A DNA stretch of 64,000 nucleotides from an uncultured Gammaproteobacteria bacterium (GTDB lineage: Bacteria > Pseudomonadota > Gammaproteobacteria > UBA6429 > Thiohalophilaceae). Shown here piece by piece: positions 24,605 to 34,129 of this stretch. Position 1 is the first letter of the stretch; each line of letters starts with the position of its first letter. The stretch covers positions 220,020 through 284,019 of the forward strand of contig CALBTB010000004.1 of the NCBI GenBank assembly GCA_937967995.1, written 5' to 3'. The notes under the pieces are model-generated. The model saw only the letters and a list, made by a program, of their open reading frames with translations, was not told the origin of the DNA and made no database searches. The position numbers and the translations under genes were made by a program.

Positions 24605-26044
24605 TCACCAGTATTGTCCCGGGCTCAGGTTCACCGGACCATGCAATTGCCTGTTTGTAAATCGAGACGTGATGTTGGTCAGTGAAAACAATATCGTGTC
24701 ACGCTGTTTGAGTCCAGCCAGTGGCGGGGGTAAAGGCACGTTGGATTCACGTTGACGGGTTTCCAGATTAAGGACCGCGGCACCCTCGGTCGAGGAAAGT
24801 GTGGAGCCGGCGATGTCAACGTCTGACTGGTAAAATGATAAAGCCGGTGCACCATGTATACGGCAGCCATTGATCTCGACACTGGATCGCTCAATCAACA
24901 CGCCTTTTCCGGCACTGTCGATCTGGCAATTATTCACCACGACCGATGAATTACGGATCGTCAGGCTTTTGATTCGGGCCGAATCAATCACGGCATTGTG
25001 GCAGTTTTCCAGTATGAGTAGTTTATAGTCGCCCACATAGAGCTGATCATTCTGATTTTTGCAATGCACGATGCGCTCACTGACATTGTTTTGCTGCGTA
25101 TCGATTTTATACCGCGTCGTGTCAATCACCTGCTGAAATGTCTTTTCATCACCTTCAGCAAAACGTAGCAACCATTGTGCAAACCGTTGTGGTTTTTCAT
25201 GCATGGGCGAATGCCCGGTTTGATCGAACACCACCAGCCCGGCATTAGGCAGGGTGGTGGCCAGTACTTTGGCCGTCCGCAATGGGATAACCTGATCATC
25301 CTTACCCCAGAGTATCAATGTCGGCACCTGCATTGCCTGCATTTGATCGGTGTAATCAGTCATGATCATGGCATACGCAGCAATGGCAGAGGGATTACCG
25401 CCCAGTATAGACTGGCGTAAATCCGCATTCTGCAACATGTATCGCTCACCCATTTCAACCCAGCCATTTCTGGCCGCCAGTTCCCCCAGTAACAGACCTG
25501 TCACGGACTTGAGATCTTCATTTTGTTGCGGATAAAACTGCGGTAACACCTGAATACCAAAATGGGCAAGAAAATTACTGTAAGTAATGCGATGTAATAC
25601 ACCGGCTGCATCAACCAGCATTAATCGTCGAACCTGTTGCGGATATGTGCTGGCGTATCGAAGCGCAATATTGCCACCCAGTGAATGGCCCACCAGCATA
25701 AACTGCTTATGGCCGGTCTGTCTCACCACGTAGTCAATAAACGCCACGTAGTTATCCGGTGAATAAAGATGATTGCCCTTACTGGAACGACCAAATCCCG
25801 GCAGGTCAAAACTCAGCACATGATACTGGCTGGCCAGTTCCGGAATGAACCGATCCCAGGTCGATGCGGCCCTGTCACCCAGTCCGTGTACAAGTACGAT
25901 GAGCTCACTATTTTTACGCCCGGCCTCCTGCACATATGCCTGCCCATTAAATACCGGTTCATCCAGCAAATAGGATTTACGATCCGGTTTGGCCTGCAGT
26001 GCAGCGGACAGCATGAGCAGGAAAATTAAAATCGCTTGTTTCAT
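24605..26044 (-). CDS. Secreted alpha/beta hydrolase fused to a beta-helix domain
   Basis: The product has 479 residues. A signal peptide (about 1-18) precedes a hydrolase of some 270 residues with HGLGDRAASTWD, nucleophile elbow GHSLGGNIA, acid in LILWGKDDQVIP and His in DQTGHSPMHEKP. Residues of about 330-440 form short repeats of the type DSARIKSLTIRNSSVVVNNC, typical of a right-handed parallel beta-helix. Such a fusion is not a layout I know; the helix may bind a polymer or surface. The gene is separated from the one downstream by about 86 bases. Confidence 0.78.
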   Translation of the reverse strand: MKQAILIFLLMLSAALQAKPDRKSYLLDEPVFNGQAYVQEAGRKNSELIVLVHGLGDRAASTWDRFIPELASQYHVLSFDLPGFGRSSKGNHLYSPDNYVAFIDYVVRQTGHKQFMLVGHSLGGNIALRYASTYPQQVRRLMLVDAAGVLHRITYSNFLAHFGIQVLPQFYPQQNEDLKSVTGLLLGELAARNGWVEMGERYMLQNADLRQSILGGNPSAIAAYAMIMTDYTDQMQAMQVPTLILWGKDDQVIPLRTAKVLATTLPNAGLVVFDQTGHSPMHEKPQRFAQWLLRFAEGDEKTFQQVIDTTRYKIDTQQNNVSERIVHCKNQNDQLYVGDYKLLILENCHNAVIDSARIKSLTIRNSSVVVNNCQIDSAGKGVLIERSSVEINGCRIHGAPALSFYQSDVDIAGSTLSSTEGAAVLNLETRQRESNVPLPPPLAGLKQRDTILFSLTNITSRFTNRQLHGPVNLSPGQYW

Positions 26045-26160
26045 ATAAAAACGATACTCTATTTATATAGTCAGGTCGGGAACTGTATCAAATTTCATCA
26101 TCAGACCGCAGACGACCTTGCTGAGTTCAAGGTATTTCAGGCCTTTTGTGACAAAACAGG

Positions 26161-26166
26161 TATAAT
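26161..26166 (+). promoter_or_regulatory. Possible -10 element TATAAT
   Basis: A perfect TATAAT lies 30 bases before the ATG of the antiporter gene. No good -35 was found at the usual distance, so this is a weak call. Confidence 0.3.
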
Positions 26167-26196
26167 GTACACCAATCCAGAATTTTCAGGTTGACT

Positions 26197-27900
26197 ATGC
26201 TGGCTGATATCCTCTTTCTGTTACTTGCCGCTGTTCTCATTGTCCCCTTGTTTCAACGTATAGGCCTGGGCTCTGTGCTGGGCTACCTGGCTGCCGGACT
26301 GGTGGTCGGCCCTTCCGTGTTTGGTGTTGTCGAAAATATCGAAGAAGTAGCACACATCGGTGAAATGGGTGTGGTGTTTCTGCTTTTCGTGATTGGTCTG
26401 GAACTCAAACCACAACGCCTGTGGACCATGCGGCATCTGGTATTTGGCATGGGCCTGAGCCAGGTACTGGTGACCGGTGCGATCCTGAGCCTGGCGGCCT
26501 ATATGCTGGGTACCAATGTCGAAACCAGTATCATCATTGGTCTCGGTCTGGCACTTTCGTCCACGGCATTTGTTTTACAGTTACTTGCCGAACGGGGTGA
26601 ATTACCCACCAAAGAAGGTCGAGCCTCGTTTGGTGTGTTGTTGTTTCAGGATATCGCCGTTGTCCCGTTACTATTGATGATTCAGGCTTTCAGTCTGAGC
26701 AGTGGTCGCGTTACCTCGGATATCGGCCTTGGTCTGGTACAGGGATTCGGTGCCCTCGCCATCGTTATCGTGGTTGGGCGTTATGGTGTTCGACCCCTGT
26801 TACGCCACATCGCGGCGGCAGGTAATCACGAAGTGTTTGCCGCCACAGCCGTACTGATTGTTATTGGTACCGGCTGGTTGATGGAGTCGGCCGGTTTGTC
26901 CATGGCGCTGGGCGCCTTCCTCGCCGGTGTGCTGTTATCCGGTTCGGAATTCCGACACCAGATCACGGCCGATGTTGAACACTTTCGTGGCCTGTTGCTT
27001 GGCCTGTTTTTCATGGTCGTCGGCATGTCGATTAACCTGATTCATCTGGGCAACAACTGGTTATTGATCGTCGGCCTGGTCATCGCCCTGATGGCCATCA
27101 AGTTTATGATTATCTACCCACTGGCGAGACTGTTTCGGCATAATAATATCCAGGCTTTGCGCATAGCATTTTATCTGTCGCAGGCCGGCGAATTCGGATT
27201 TGTGTTGTTTGCACTCGCAAACAAGTATCACCTGTTATCCGTCAACCACTATTCCCTGCTGACCTCCATTATCGTCGTCAGTATGGTGATTACACCATTG
27301 ATGTTTACACTGGCATATCGATTAACAAAAACCGCTGAAGTCACCGATGTGCCGGATGAGAAACATATCGACAAGGCCAGACTGACCGGTAACCCGGTAT
27401 TAATTGCCGGTTTCGGCCGGTTTGGTGAACAGGTTGCCAAAGTATTGCGCGCGGGTGGCATTCCGTACATTGCCGTTGATAATAATCCCGCCGTTGTTAT
27501 CAAGGCGCACGCCCAGTCACTGCCCGTTTATTATGGTGATGTTTCCCGACCTAACGTGCTACGGCAACTCGGCGCCGAGCGTGCCCGCCTTGCGGTGGTT
27601 ACACTGGATCAACCGCTGGCTATCGAACGCACTATCAGTGCCCTGCACAATGAATGTCCCAAAGTCCCCATTTTCGCGCGTACGCATGGCGGTGAGGACA
27701 GTGAACGCCTGCATAGCCTGGGTGTGGAAACCACGGTACCGGAAACCCTGGAGTCCAGTCTGCAACTGGCGGCCACCATTTTGTTCCGGCTCGGTGTACA
27801 AGAGAATAATGTGAATGAACTGATCAATGAATTCCGTGATGAAGACTATCTGCGCCTGCGCATGGCTGAACAACACGAGCAATCAGGAGAACCAACATGA
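26197..27900 (+). CDS. Kef-type monovalent cation:proton antiporter (CPA2) with TrkA-N domain
   Basis: The product has 567 residues from the ATG at 26197, with AGG 6 bases upstream. About 12 membrane helices carry CPA2 cues such as [25 protein letters not shown] and [12 protein letters not shown] TrkA-N (NAD-binding) domain follows from about residue 400, with [17 protein letters not shown] and [20 protein letters not shown]. KefB/KefC-type proteins export potassium in exchange for protons, often gated by glutathione adducts. The last 4 bases overlap purT (ATGA). Confidence 0.9.
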   Translation: MLADILFLLLAAVLIVPLFQRIGLGSVLGYLAAGLVVGPSVFGVVENIEEVAHIGEMGVVFLLFVIGLELKPQRLWTMRHLVFGMGLSQVLVTGAILSLAAYMLGTNVETSIIIGLGLALSSTAFVLQLLAERGELPTKEGRASFGVLLFQDIAVVPLLLMIQAFSLSSGRVTSDIGLGLVQGFGALAIVIVVGRYGVRPLLRHIAAAGNHEVFAATAVLIVIGTGWLMESAGLSMALGAFLAGVLLSGSEFRHQITADVEHFRGLLLGLFFMVVGMSINLIHLGNNWLLIVGLVIALMAIKFMIIYPLARLFRHNNIQALRIAFYLSQAGEFGFVLFALANKYHLLSVNHYSLLTSIIVVSMVITPLMFTLAYRLTKTAEVTDVPDEKHIDKARLTGNPVLIAGFGRFGEQVAKVLRAGGIPYIAVDNNPAVVIKAHAQSLPVYYGDVSRPNVLRQLGAERARLAVVTLDQPLAIERTISALHNECPKVPIFARTHGGEDSERLHSLGVETTVPETLESSLQLAATILFRLGVQENNVNELINEFRDEDYLRLRMAEQHEQSGEPT

Positions 27901-29093
27901 AGATTGGTACACCGTTATCCGACTCCGCCACGCGCGTTATGTTGCTGGGTAGTGGTGAACTTGGCAAGGAAGTGATTATCTCACTGCAACGTCTGGGCAT
28001 CGAAGTCATTGCCGTGGATCGTTATGCCAATGCGCCGGGCCACCAGGTGGCACACCGCGCCCATGTCATTAATATGGCTGACGCCAGTGCACTTCGACAA
28101 CTGGTCGAACAGGAGCAACCGGATATTATCGTGCCGGAAATCGAAGCCATCGCGACTGATGAACTGGTCAACATTGAAAGCGAAGGACTGGCCACCGTGA
28201 TCCCAACAGCACGGGCAGCGCAACTGACCATGAACCGCGAAGGCATACGACGCCTGGCGGCAGAAGAACTGGGTTTACCAACCTCGGCCTATCGCTTTGC
28301 CAATACACTCGAAGAACTGAAAACGGCGGTCAATGATATTGGCCTGCCCTGTATCGTTAAACCGGTGATGTCCTCATCGGGAAAAGGCCAGTCAACAATT
28401 CTGTCTGAAGACGGTATACAGGCCGCCTGGGATTACGCCATGAGTGGTGGGCGTGTCAGCACACAACGCATTATCGTGGAACAGATGATCGATTTTGATT
28501 ATGAAATTACCCAACTGACGGTCCGTGCCAACGGTGCGGATGGCAAGATCGAAACGCAATTTTGTGAGCCCGTCGGTCATCGCCAGGAAAAAGGCGATTA
28601 TGTGGAAAGCTGGCAACCCCAGTCCATGTCTGAAACCGCGCTACAACGCGCTCGTGATATCGCCACAAAAATTACCGACAACCTTGGAGGTCGGGGCATC
28701 TTTGGTGTGGAACTGTTTATCAAGGGTGATGAAGTCTGGTTCAGTGAAGTCAGTCCACGGCCACATGATACCGGCATGGTCACCATGATCACACAGTTAC
28801 AGAACGAATTTGAACTGCACGCACGCGCCATTCTTGGCTTACCTGTATCGACTGCATTGCGTTCACCGGGTGCCAGTGCCGTGATTTATGGCGGTATGAA
28901 CGAAGAAGGGATTACCTATCATCACGTGGAAAAGGCACTGGCAGTACCGCAAACGGATATCAGGTTGTTTGGTAAACCCGAAGCGTTTGAACGACGCCGC
29001 ATGGGTGTCGCGCTTGCTTATGCAGACGATATCGAAACAGCAAGACAAAATGCCAATGCAGCAGCGAATGCGGTCGTCACGAATAAGTCCTGA
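27897..29093 (+). CDS. purT: Formate-dependent GAR transformylase PurT
   Basis: The 398-residue ATP-grasp enzyme uses formate and ATP to formylate glycinamide ribonucleotide in purine synthesis. Visible cues are [51 protein letters not shown] and [15 protein letters not shown]. The start overlaps the end of the antiporter gene (ATGA), so translation is coupled. The 3' end lies in a hairpin shared with uup. Confidence 0.96.
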   Translation: MKIGTPLSDSATRVMLLGSGELGKEVIISLQRLGIEVIAVDRYANAPGHQVAHRAHVINMADASALRQLVEQEQPDIIVPEIEAIATDELVNIESEGLATVIPTARAAQLTMNREGIRRLAAEELGLPTSAYRFANTLEELKTAVNDIGLPCIVKPVMSSSGKGQSTILSEDGIQAAWDYAMSGGRVSTQRIIVEQMIDFDYEITQLTVRANGADGKIETQFCEPVGHRQEKGDYVESWQPQSMSETALQRARDIATKITDNLGGRGIFGVELFIKGDEVWFSEVSPRPHDTGMVTMITQLQNEFELHARAILGLPVSTALRSPGASAVIYGGMNEEGITYHHVEKALAVPQTDIRLFGKPEAFERRRMGVALAYADDIETARQNANAAANAVVTNKS

Positions 29094-29107
29094 GCAGGCT
29101 TATTCGT
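29079..29107. terminator. Hairpin spanning both stop codons of convergent purT and uup
   Basis: ACGAATAAG (29079-29087) pairs with CTTATTCGT (29099-29107), with further CCT/AGG pairing inside. The stem covers the last codons of both genes. No long T-run follows, so termination strength is uncertain; it may act in both directions. Confidence 0.4.
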
Positions 29108-30992
29108 ATTTCGCCAGTTCTTCCCAACGTGCATAGCGCTGTTCCAGTTCTGCGTTGACGGTCTCAAGTCGCTGTAGCGTCTGCGTAATCACGTCCTTTT
29201 CCTGCTGGTAGAACGCCCCGTCACTGACCTGCTGCTCGATAGCTTCCTTTTCTTCCTCAAGCGTTTCAATGCGGGCCGGCAGTTCATCCAGCTCGGTCTT
29301 CTCACGGTAGCTGAGTTTCTGTTTTTTGGGGGGTGTTAATGTCGCTGCCTGCGATGTTTTTTTACTCGTCGATTCTGATGCAGTAACCGTTGCTGTGTTT
29401 TGTGTAGACCGTTGGCGTAACCAGTCCTCATAGCCACCGACATATTCGTTTACCCGGCCATCCCCTTCAAATACCAGCGTACTGGTGACAATGTTATCGA
29501 TGAAAGTACGATCGTGACTGACCAGCAATAATGTTCCTTCGAATTCCATTAACAGGTCTTCCAGTAATTCCAGCGTATCCACGTCCAGATCATTGGTTGG
29601 CTCATCCAGGACGAGCAAATTCGCCGGTTGAGTAAACAGTTTCGCCAGTAACAGCCGGTTACGTTCACCTCCGGACAATGCCTTGACGGGTGAATCGACC
29701 CTTTCCGGCGGAAACAGGAAACTGCGCAGATAGCCGATAACGTGCCGCGAACGTCCGCGCACGGAAATGTAGTCGCTGTTTTCGCTTAAATTGTCGCGCA
29801 CGGATTTCTCCGGATCGAGAATGGCACGATGTTGATCGAAATAGGCCATTTCCAGTTTGGTCCCGGTAACAACCTTGCCGCTGTCCGGCCTGAGTTCGCC
29901 CAGCAATATTTTCAGCAAGGTGCTTTTACCGGACCCGTTTGGTCCGATGATGCCAACACGGTCGCCGCGCAGAATACGCGTGGAAAAATCCTTGATTACC
30001 GTGTGATCGCCGTAACTGAAGCTGACATGATTAATATCTGCAACGATCTTGCCGGCAATATCCGTACGATTCAGTTCCAGTTGGGCCGAGCCGGCGACTT
30101 CCAGACGTTGCCGACGTTGTTCACGCAGGCGTTGCAGTTCACGCACCCTGCCCTGGTTGCGCTTGCGCCTTGCCTTGATCCCCTGCCGGACCCACGCCTC
30201 TTCCTGTGCCAGTTTTTTATCGAAACGGGCATTGGCGCGTTCTTCTATGGCCAGCAATTCGGCTTTTTTCTGCAGGTAACGTTCGTAGTCACAGTCAAAC
30301 GTCGTTAACACACCGCGGTCCAGTTCGACAATCCGTGTCGCCAGGTTCCGCACAAAGGTGCGATCGTGCGTAATAAACATCAACCCACCCTGATAGGCCT
30401 TCAGGAATTCTTCCAGCCACTGGATCGCTTCGATGTCCATGTGGTTGGTGGGTTCATCCAGTAGCAGCAGTTCCGGATCACTGACCAGTGCACGCGCCAG
30501 CATCACCCGCCGGCGTATGCCACCCGAACAGGCTGCCAGCGGTTTTTCCGACGGTAACGAAAGTTTACTAAGCACCGTTTCGATTTTTTGATCGATATTC
30601 CAGCCATCCAGTAGTTCGATATCGTGCTGTAAATCAGACAGGGCCTGCATACTTTGCGGATCAGCATCATCAAGTTGCTGTAACTGCGCATGATAACGGG
30701 TCAACAGTTTTCCAACGTCGCCTAAACCGGAGGCGACGACATCATAAATCATTGCCTGTTCGTTTTCCGGGACTTCCTGTTCCAGGTAGGAAATGCGCAG
30801 GTTGGGTTGCTGCCAGATATCTCCCTCATCCGGTTCATGAATACCGGCAATGACCCGAAACATGGTGGACTTGCCGGTACCGTTTCGGCCAACCAGACAG
30901 ACACGCTCACCCCTGTCGATCTGAAAATCCACATCCCTGAGCAATGGGTGATGACCAAAGGCGAGAGAAACTTTCTTGAAACTGAGTAACAT
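29100..30992 (-). CDS. uup: ABC-F ATPase Uup
   Basis: The 630-residue protein has two ATP-binding domains: Walker A GRNGTGKSTM and signature ACSGGIRRRVMLA in the first, GPNGSGKSTLL and ALSGGERNRLLLA in the second. The ABC-F linker lies between them, and a C-terminal coiled coil spans about 560-630. Membrane segments are absent. Uup-type proteins act on ribosomes or branched DNA. The stop is 6 bases from the purT stop. Confidence 0.93.
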   Translation of the reverse strand: MLLSFKKVSLAFGHHPLLRDVDFQIDRGERVCLVGRNGTGKSTMFRVIAGIHEPDEGDIWQQPNLRISYLEQEVPENEQAMIYDVVASGLGDVGKLLTRYHAQLQQLDDADPQSMQALSDLQHDIELLDGWNIDQKIETVLSKLSLPSEKPLAACSGGIRRRVMLARALVSDPELLLLDEPTNHMDIEAIQWLEEFLKAYQGGLMFITHDRTFVRNLATRIVELDRGVLTTFDCDYERYLQKKAELLAIEERANARFDKKLAQEEAWVRQGIKARRKRNQGRVRELQRLREQRRQRLEVAGSAQLELNRTDIAGKIVADINHVSFSYGDHTVIKDFSTRILRGDRVGIIGPNGSGKSTLLKILLGELRPDSGKVVTGTKLEMAYFDQHRAILDPEKSVRDNLSENSDYISVRGRSRHVIGYLRSFLFPPERVDSPVKALSGGERNRLLLAKLFTQPANLLVLDEPTNDLDVDTLELLEDLLMEFEGTLLLVSHDRTFIDNIVTSTLVFEGDGRVNEYVGGYEDWLRQRSTQNTATVTASESTSKKTSQAATLTPPKKQKLSYREKTELDELPARIETLEEEKEAIEQQVSDGAFYQQEKDVITQTLQRLETVNAELEQRYARWEELAKYE

Positions 30993-31002
30993 AGCTGGCC
31001 GG

Positions 31003-31398
31003 CTATTCTAGCAAATTTCCTTCCAGATAGAACCAGCGGCCTGTCTCCCTGACAAACTTACTGTTCTCATGAATACGTCCGGCTCGGCCCGCTACTTTAT
31101 AGCGGGCTACGAACTCCACCTGTCCCTGCGAATCCGCTTCCCTGCCCTGTTGTGTGTTTTTAATTTTCAGACCCAGCCATTTATCCGGTGATGATGCCAG
31201 TGATAACGTGGCCGGGCGTGTTGTTGGATGCCAGGTAGCAAGCAGGTACTGTTCGTTGTGCAGGACATAGGCGCTGTAACGTGATCGCATTAATTCTTCG
31301 GCAGTCGCGGGATTATCGTCTCCCTGTATATACCGACCACAGCAATCTGCCAGTTTTCTGTTTGAACCACAGGGACAAAGATCGTGAGAATCAGACAT
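31003..31398 (-). CDS. YchJ-like SEC-C protein
   Basis: The 131-residue product begins with the SEC-C motif CPCGSNRKLADCCGRYI and continues with the YchJ core (AEELMRSRYSAYVLHNEQYLLATWHP). The Cys cluster probably binds zinc. The C-terminal part FVRETGRWFYLEG is typical of YchJ. The exact function is not known. It lies 10 bases upstream of uup and may share its transcript. Confidence 0.88.
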   Translation of the reverse strand: MSDSHDLCPCGSNRKLADCCGRYIQGDDNPATAEELMRSRYSAYVLHNEQYLLATWHPTTRPATLSLASSPDKWLGLKIKNTQQGREADSQGQVEFVARYKVAGRAGRIHENSKFVRETGRWFYLEGNLLE

Positions 31399-31417
31399 AT
31401 CTTGCCAGGTGTAACTA

Positions 31418-31759
31418 TCAGTTTGCTATTTTCTTATAAATTGATTCCCGGCCTGTATGACTTGTGACAATTCGGAGCTCATCACGTTGTTCATTAAAAT
31501 GGAACGTCATAATAAAATCTTTACCCTTATAGGTGAACACCGCTTTAACCCTGTCCTGGGCGACAAGATAAAGACCTTCCATCCGTCCTAATGGTCCCGT
31601 ACTGAAAGCATCGCCATTTTCATGAAATTCCAGGTAATCGGTTTTTGATCCATCCGGATCAAAATGTAATTGCCACTTTCCTACAATCCAGTCATCGTTA
31701 TCGCCATTGGCAACGGGCGTTAACAAAACAAACGCAATCACAAACAAACACTTTTTCAT
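31418..31759 (-). CDS. Small secreted hypothetical protein, lipocalin-like
   Basis: The 113-residue product has a signal peptide (cleaved near residue 19, after ANG). The remainder is beta-rich (WIVGKWQLHFDPDG, YLEFHENGDAF, VKAVFTYKGKDFIMTFHF). It looks like a short lipocalin-type or YtxC-independent beta protein, but no firm family was assigned. It reads toward the ychJ-like gene 19 bases away. Confidence 0.6.
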   Translation of the reverse strand: MKKCLFVIAFVLLTPVANGDNDDWIVGKWQLHFDPDGSKTDYLEFHENGDAFSTGPLGRMEGLYLVAQDRVKAVFTYKGKDFIMTFHFNEQRDELRIVTSHTGRESIYKKIAN

Positions 31760-31950
31760 TTACCCTGGCTCCACACTTTCGTCTGCATTGATTATAGTTT
31801 GATCATCCCGTTTATGCACTTTCGGTACTAAATGTTTAATTTACATACATAATTTGTAATATATTTTTCAAAACAGTTTGGGTCGGGATCAGATTCATTT
31901 ATACTGGTTTGACAAATAATAATAATAAAATAAGAAGTCAGGAATAAAAA

Positions 31951-32523
31951 ATGACCAACGATAATTTGCCAAACATACTCGTCCTGCGATGTGATACGGC
32001 AACCGGTTTTTTTCGAGTCGGCTGGGATTCTGATATGCCAATTGGTCGATTCAGTCATGCAGAAGTTGTCTGTGAAACACTTTCAAGCGAACCTATTACA
32101 CCTAAAAGTCCTTATTTCTCCGCATATGTCGCAGCCTGTAACAAGGCCCGCGTACTCAATGAAGCAAAACTCGAACAACAACGCCTGGACCTGATTACCA
32201 AAGGCTGGATCATTGTTCCCCTTAACCTGGATTCCGATGATGATCTTCCGGAACCGGATCCGTTTGGTGGTATGCAAAACCAGGCCATGTCAACGATGCA
32301 TCGCCTGTGCGAAAACAAAACCCGGGTCTGGGCCGTCATAACTGAAGATGGTATCGTCAATGTTCGCCCCTGCGAACCGCCCCGCAAAATGGAGGCGGTT
32401 GAATACCAGGTCTGGCTGAATGATCAAACGCAGCGTATGAAAGCGTTTCGTGGTGATATCATTAAAGGCAAACTGGTCGTGCAGGAATCGGGGCTGTGGT
32501 TCTGTCCTGAAAAGCTCGAATAA
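31951..32523 (+). CDS. Hypothetical protein of 190 residues
   Basis: The protein shows no signal peptide or membrane helix. Segments are ILVLRCDTATGFFRVGWDSD, KGWIIVPLNLDSDDDLPEPD and KLVVQESGLWFCPEKLE. I do not recognise the family. AGGA lies before the ATG, and a TTGACA near 31908 sits in a string of ATA repeats that may hold the promoter. The gene ends 2 bases from the convergent pirin gene. Confidence 0.6.
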   Translation: MTNDNLPNILVLRCDTATGFFRVGWDSDMPIGRFSHAEVVCETLSSEPITPKSPYFSAYVAACNKARVLNEAKLEQQRLDLITKGWIIVPLNLDSDDDLPEPDPFGGMQNQAMSTMHRLCENKTRVWAVITEDGIVNVRPCEPPRKMEAVEYQVWLNDQTQRMKAFRGDIIKGKLVVQESGLWFCPEKLE

Positions 32524-32525
32524 AA

Positions 32526-33380
32526 CTATGCCACGGTTAAATCAGCCTTTTCCCTGACCAGCGTTCCATCGCGGTAATCCGCCATGGCCTGCTGGATCTC
32601 TGCCTGCGTATTCATGACAAATGGTCCATACTGCACGACAGGTTCACCGATCGGTGTGCCGGCAACCAGGATAAACCTTGCAAATGTTAACGCCGTCACT
32701 TCGACAGTGTCACCATCGCCCAGAACCGCCAGGCTATGTTCCGGTATGGTGGTATTCGCTATTTGCAATTCACCTTCATATACATAAATAAAACCATTCA
32801 ATGCTGCATCAAGCGTGTGATGAAACGAACGATTCTTGTCTAACTGAACGTCGTAGTATTGCACATGTGTTATGGGGTCCTGTATTGGCCCGTTTGTGCC
32901 CTGGTAATTTCCAAGCAAGATTTTAACGCGTTCACCTTCTGTTTCAACAACCGGTATCGCCTCCGGCGAAAACTCCTGGTAAGCCGGGGATGACATTTTG
33001 TGTTTTGCCGGCAGATTGATCCAGAGCTGAAAACCGCGCATCAGTCCTTCAGACTGTTGCGGCATTTCCGAATGAATCACACCACTGGCTGCTTTCATCC
33101 ATTGTGCGCCGCCGGAACGTAGATCACCCTTGTTACCCATGCTGTCCTGATGCAGCATATGACCGTCGATCATGTAGGTAAAAGTATTGAATCCACGATG
33201 AGGATGATCCGGAAAACCGGCAATATACTGGTCCGGTTCATCACTGCCAAAGTGATCCAGCATCAGAAAAGGATCAAGCTGGCGAATCGCCGGTGTACCA
33301 ATGCTGCGATGCACCGTCACGCCCGCACCTTCTGTCACTTCCGTGGTTTGTACAAGTTTGTCTACTTTTCGAATCTGCAT
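32526..33380 (-). CDS. Pirin-family protein (cupin)
   Basis: The 284-residue product has two cupin domains. The pirin metal site is seen in FPDHPHRGFNTFTYMIDG and GVIHSEMPQ. Pirins include quercetin 2,3-dioxygenases and redox-sensing regulators. It lies 11 bases downstream of the azoreductase gene in the same direction, so a small redox/quinone operon is likely, controlled by the divergent LysR protein. Confidence 0.9.
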   Translation of the reverse strand: MQIRKVDKLVQTTEVTEGAGVTVHRSIGTPAIRQLDPFLMLDHFGSDEPDQYIAGFPDHPHRGFNTFTYMIDGHMLHQDSMGNKGDLRSGGAQWMKAASGVIHSEMPQQSEGLMRGFQLWINLPAKHKMSSPAYQEFSPEAIPVVETEGERVKILLGNYQGTNGPIQDPITHVQYYDVQLDKNRSFHHTLDAALNGFIYVYEGELQIANTTIPEHSLAVLGDGDTVEVTALTFARFILVAGTPIGEPVVQYGPFVMNTQAEIQQAMADYRDGTLVREKADLTVA

Positions 33381-33391
33381 GATCTGTCTCC

Positions 33392-34027
33392 TTATGCCAC
33401 GGGGTGCCGGTTAGCTACGCGTGATTCCAGCACGGTATTGATCTGTTGTTGTACAGCCGGGAGCGCGTCGGGGTTGTCCCTGTCGATACGTTCTGCCGAT
33501 ATCAGGGTGACATCATCAATCCCGATAAATCCCAGAATATGATTCAGATAACCACTGGCAAAATCCACGTCGCTGTTGATACGCACACCACCTGTCGCAA
33601 CGACGACATATGCCTGTTTGTTTCGCAACAAACCCTGAGGACCGTTTTCAGTATAGCGAAAGGTTCGCCCGACCCGCGCAATCAGGTCAATCCATAACTT
33701 GAGACTGGCAGGGACACTGAAATTGTACATTGGTGCGCCGATGACCAGCGTATCAGCCGTTTCTATTTCGTCTATCAGGGCATCGGACAGTGCCAGCCGC
33801 GCTTGCTGTTTTACGGAGCGCTGTTCCGGTTTCGTGAAATTCGCACTCACCCAATGGGCATCAATTGGGGGCAGTCCATGTGCCAGGTCCCGCTCGATGA
33901 CGTTTGAATTCGGGTATTGTGCCTGGAGCTGCTCCAGGACATGTGCGACCAGTTGCCGGGTTACTGACTGCTCAGCGCGGGCACTGGTATTCACCGCTAG
34001 CAGGGTCCTGTTTTCCTTTGTGCGCAT
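33392..34027 (-). CDS. azoR: FMN-dependent NADH azoreductase AzoR
   Basis: The product has 211 residues from the ATG at 34027, which has an AGGAGG site 7 bases upstream; the longer frame has none. It is a flavodoxin-like fold protein with LLAVNTSARAEQSVT near the start (FMN phosphate loop), APMYNFSVPASLKLWIDLI and VVVATGGVRI. It reduces quinones and azo dyes with NADH. It is divergent from a LysR regulator and followed by the pirin gene. Confidence 0.93.
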   Translation of the reverse strand: MRTKENRTLLAVNTSARAEQSVTRQLVAHVLEQLQAQYPNSNVIERDLAHGLPPIDAHWVSANFTKPEQRSVKQQARLALSDALIDEIETADTLVIGAPMYNFSVPASLKLWIDLIARVGRTFRYTENGPQGLLRNKQAYVVVATGGVRINSDVDFASGYLNHILGFIGIDDVTLISAERIDRDNPDALPAVQQQINTVLESRVANRHPVA

Positions 34028-34100
34028 ACTGCACCTCCTCATAGTGACTGGTGGGCAGTATATGTGTTGAGTTTTACTCAATAAATATGCTTTTAATTAA

Positions 34101-34129
34101 CATATTGTTCTATTATTATGAACAATATG
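34101..34129. promoter_or_regulatory. Perfect inverted repeat over the LysR start codon
   Basis: CATATTGTTC (34101-34110) and GAACAATATG (34120-34129) are perfect complements with a 9-base spacer. The right arm begins inside the LysR start codon (34118-34120). The size suits a LysR-type operator. Binding could block the regulator gene and control the divergent azoR-pirin unit. Confidence 0.6.
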
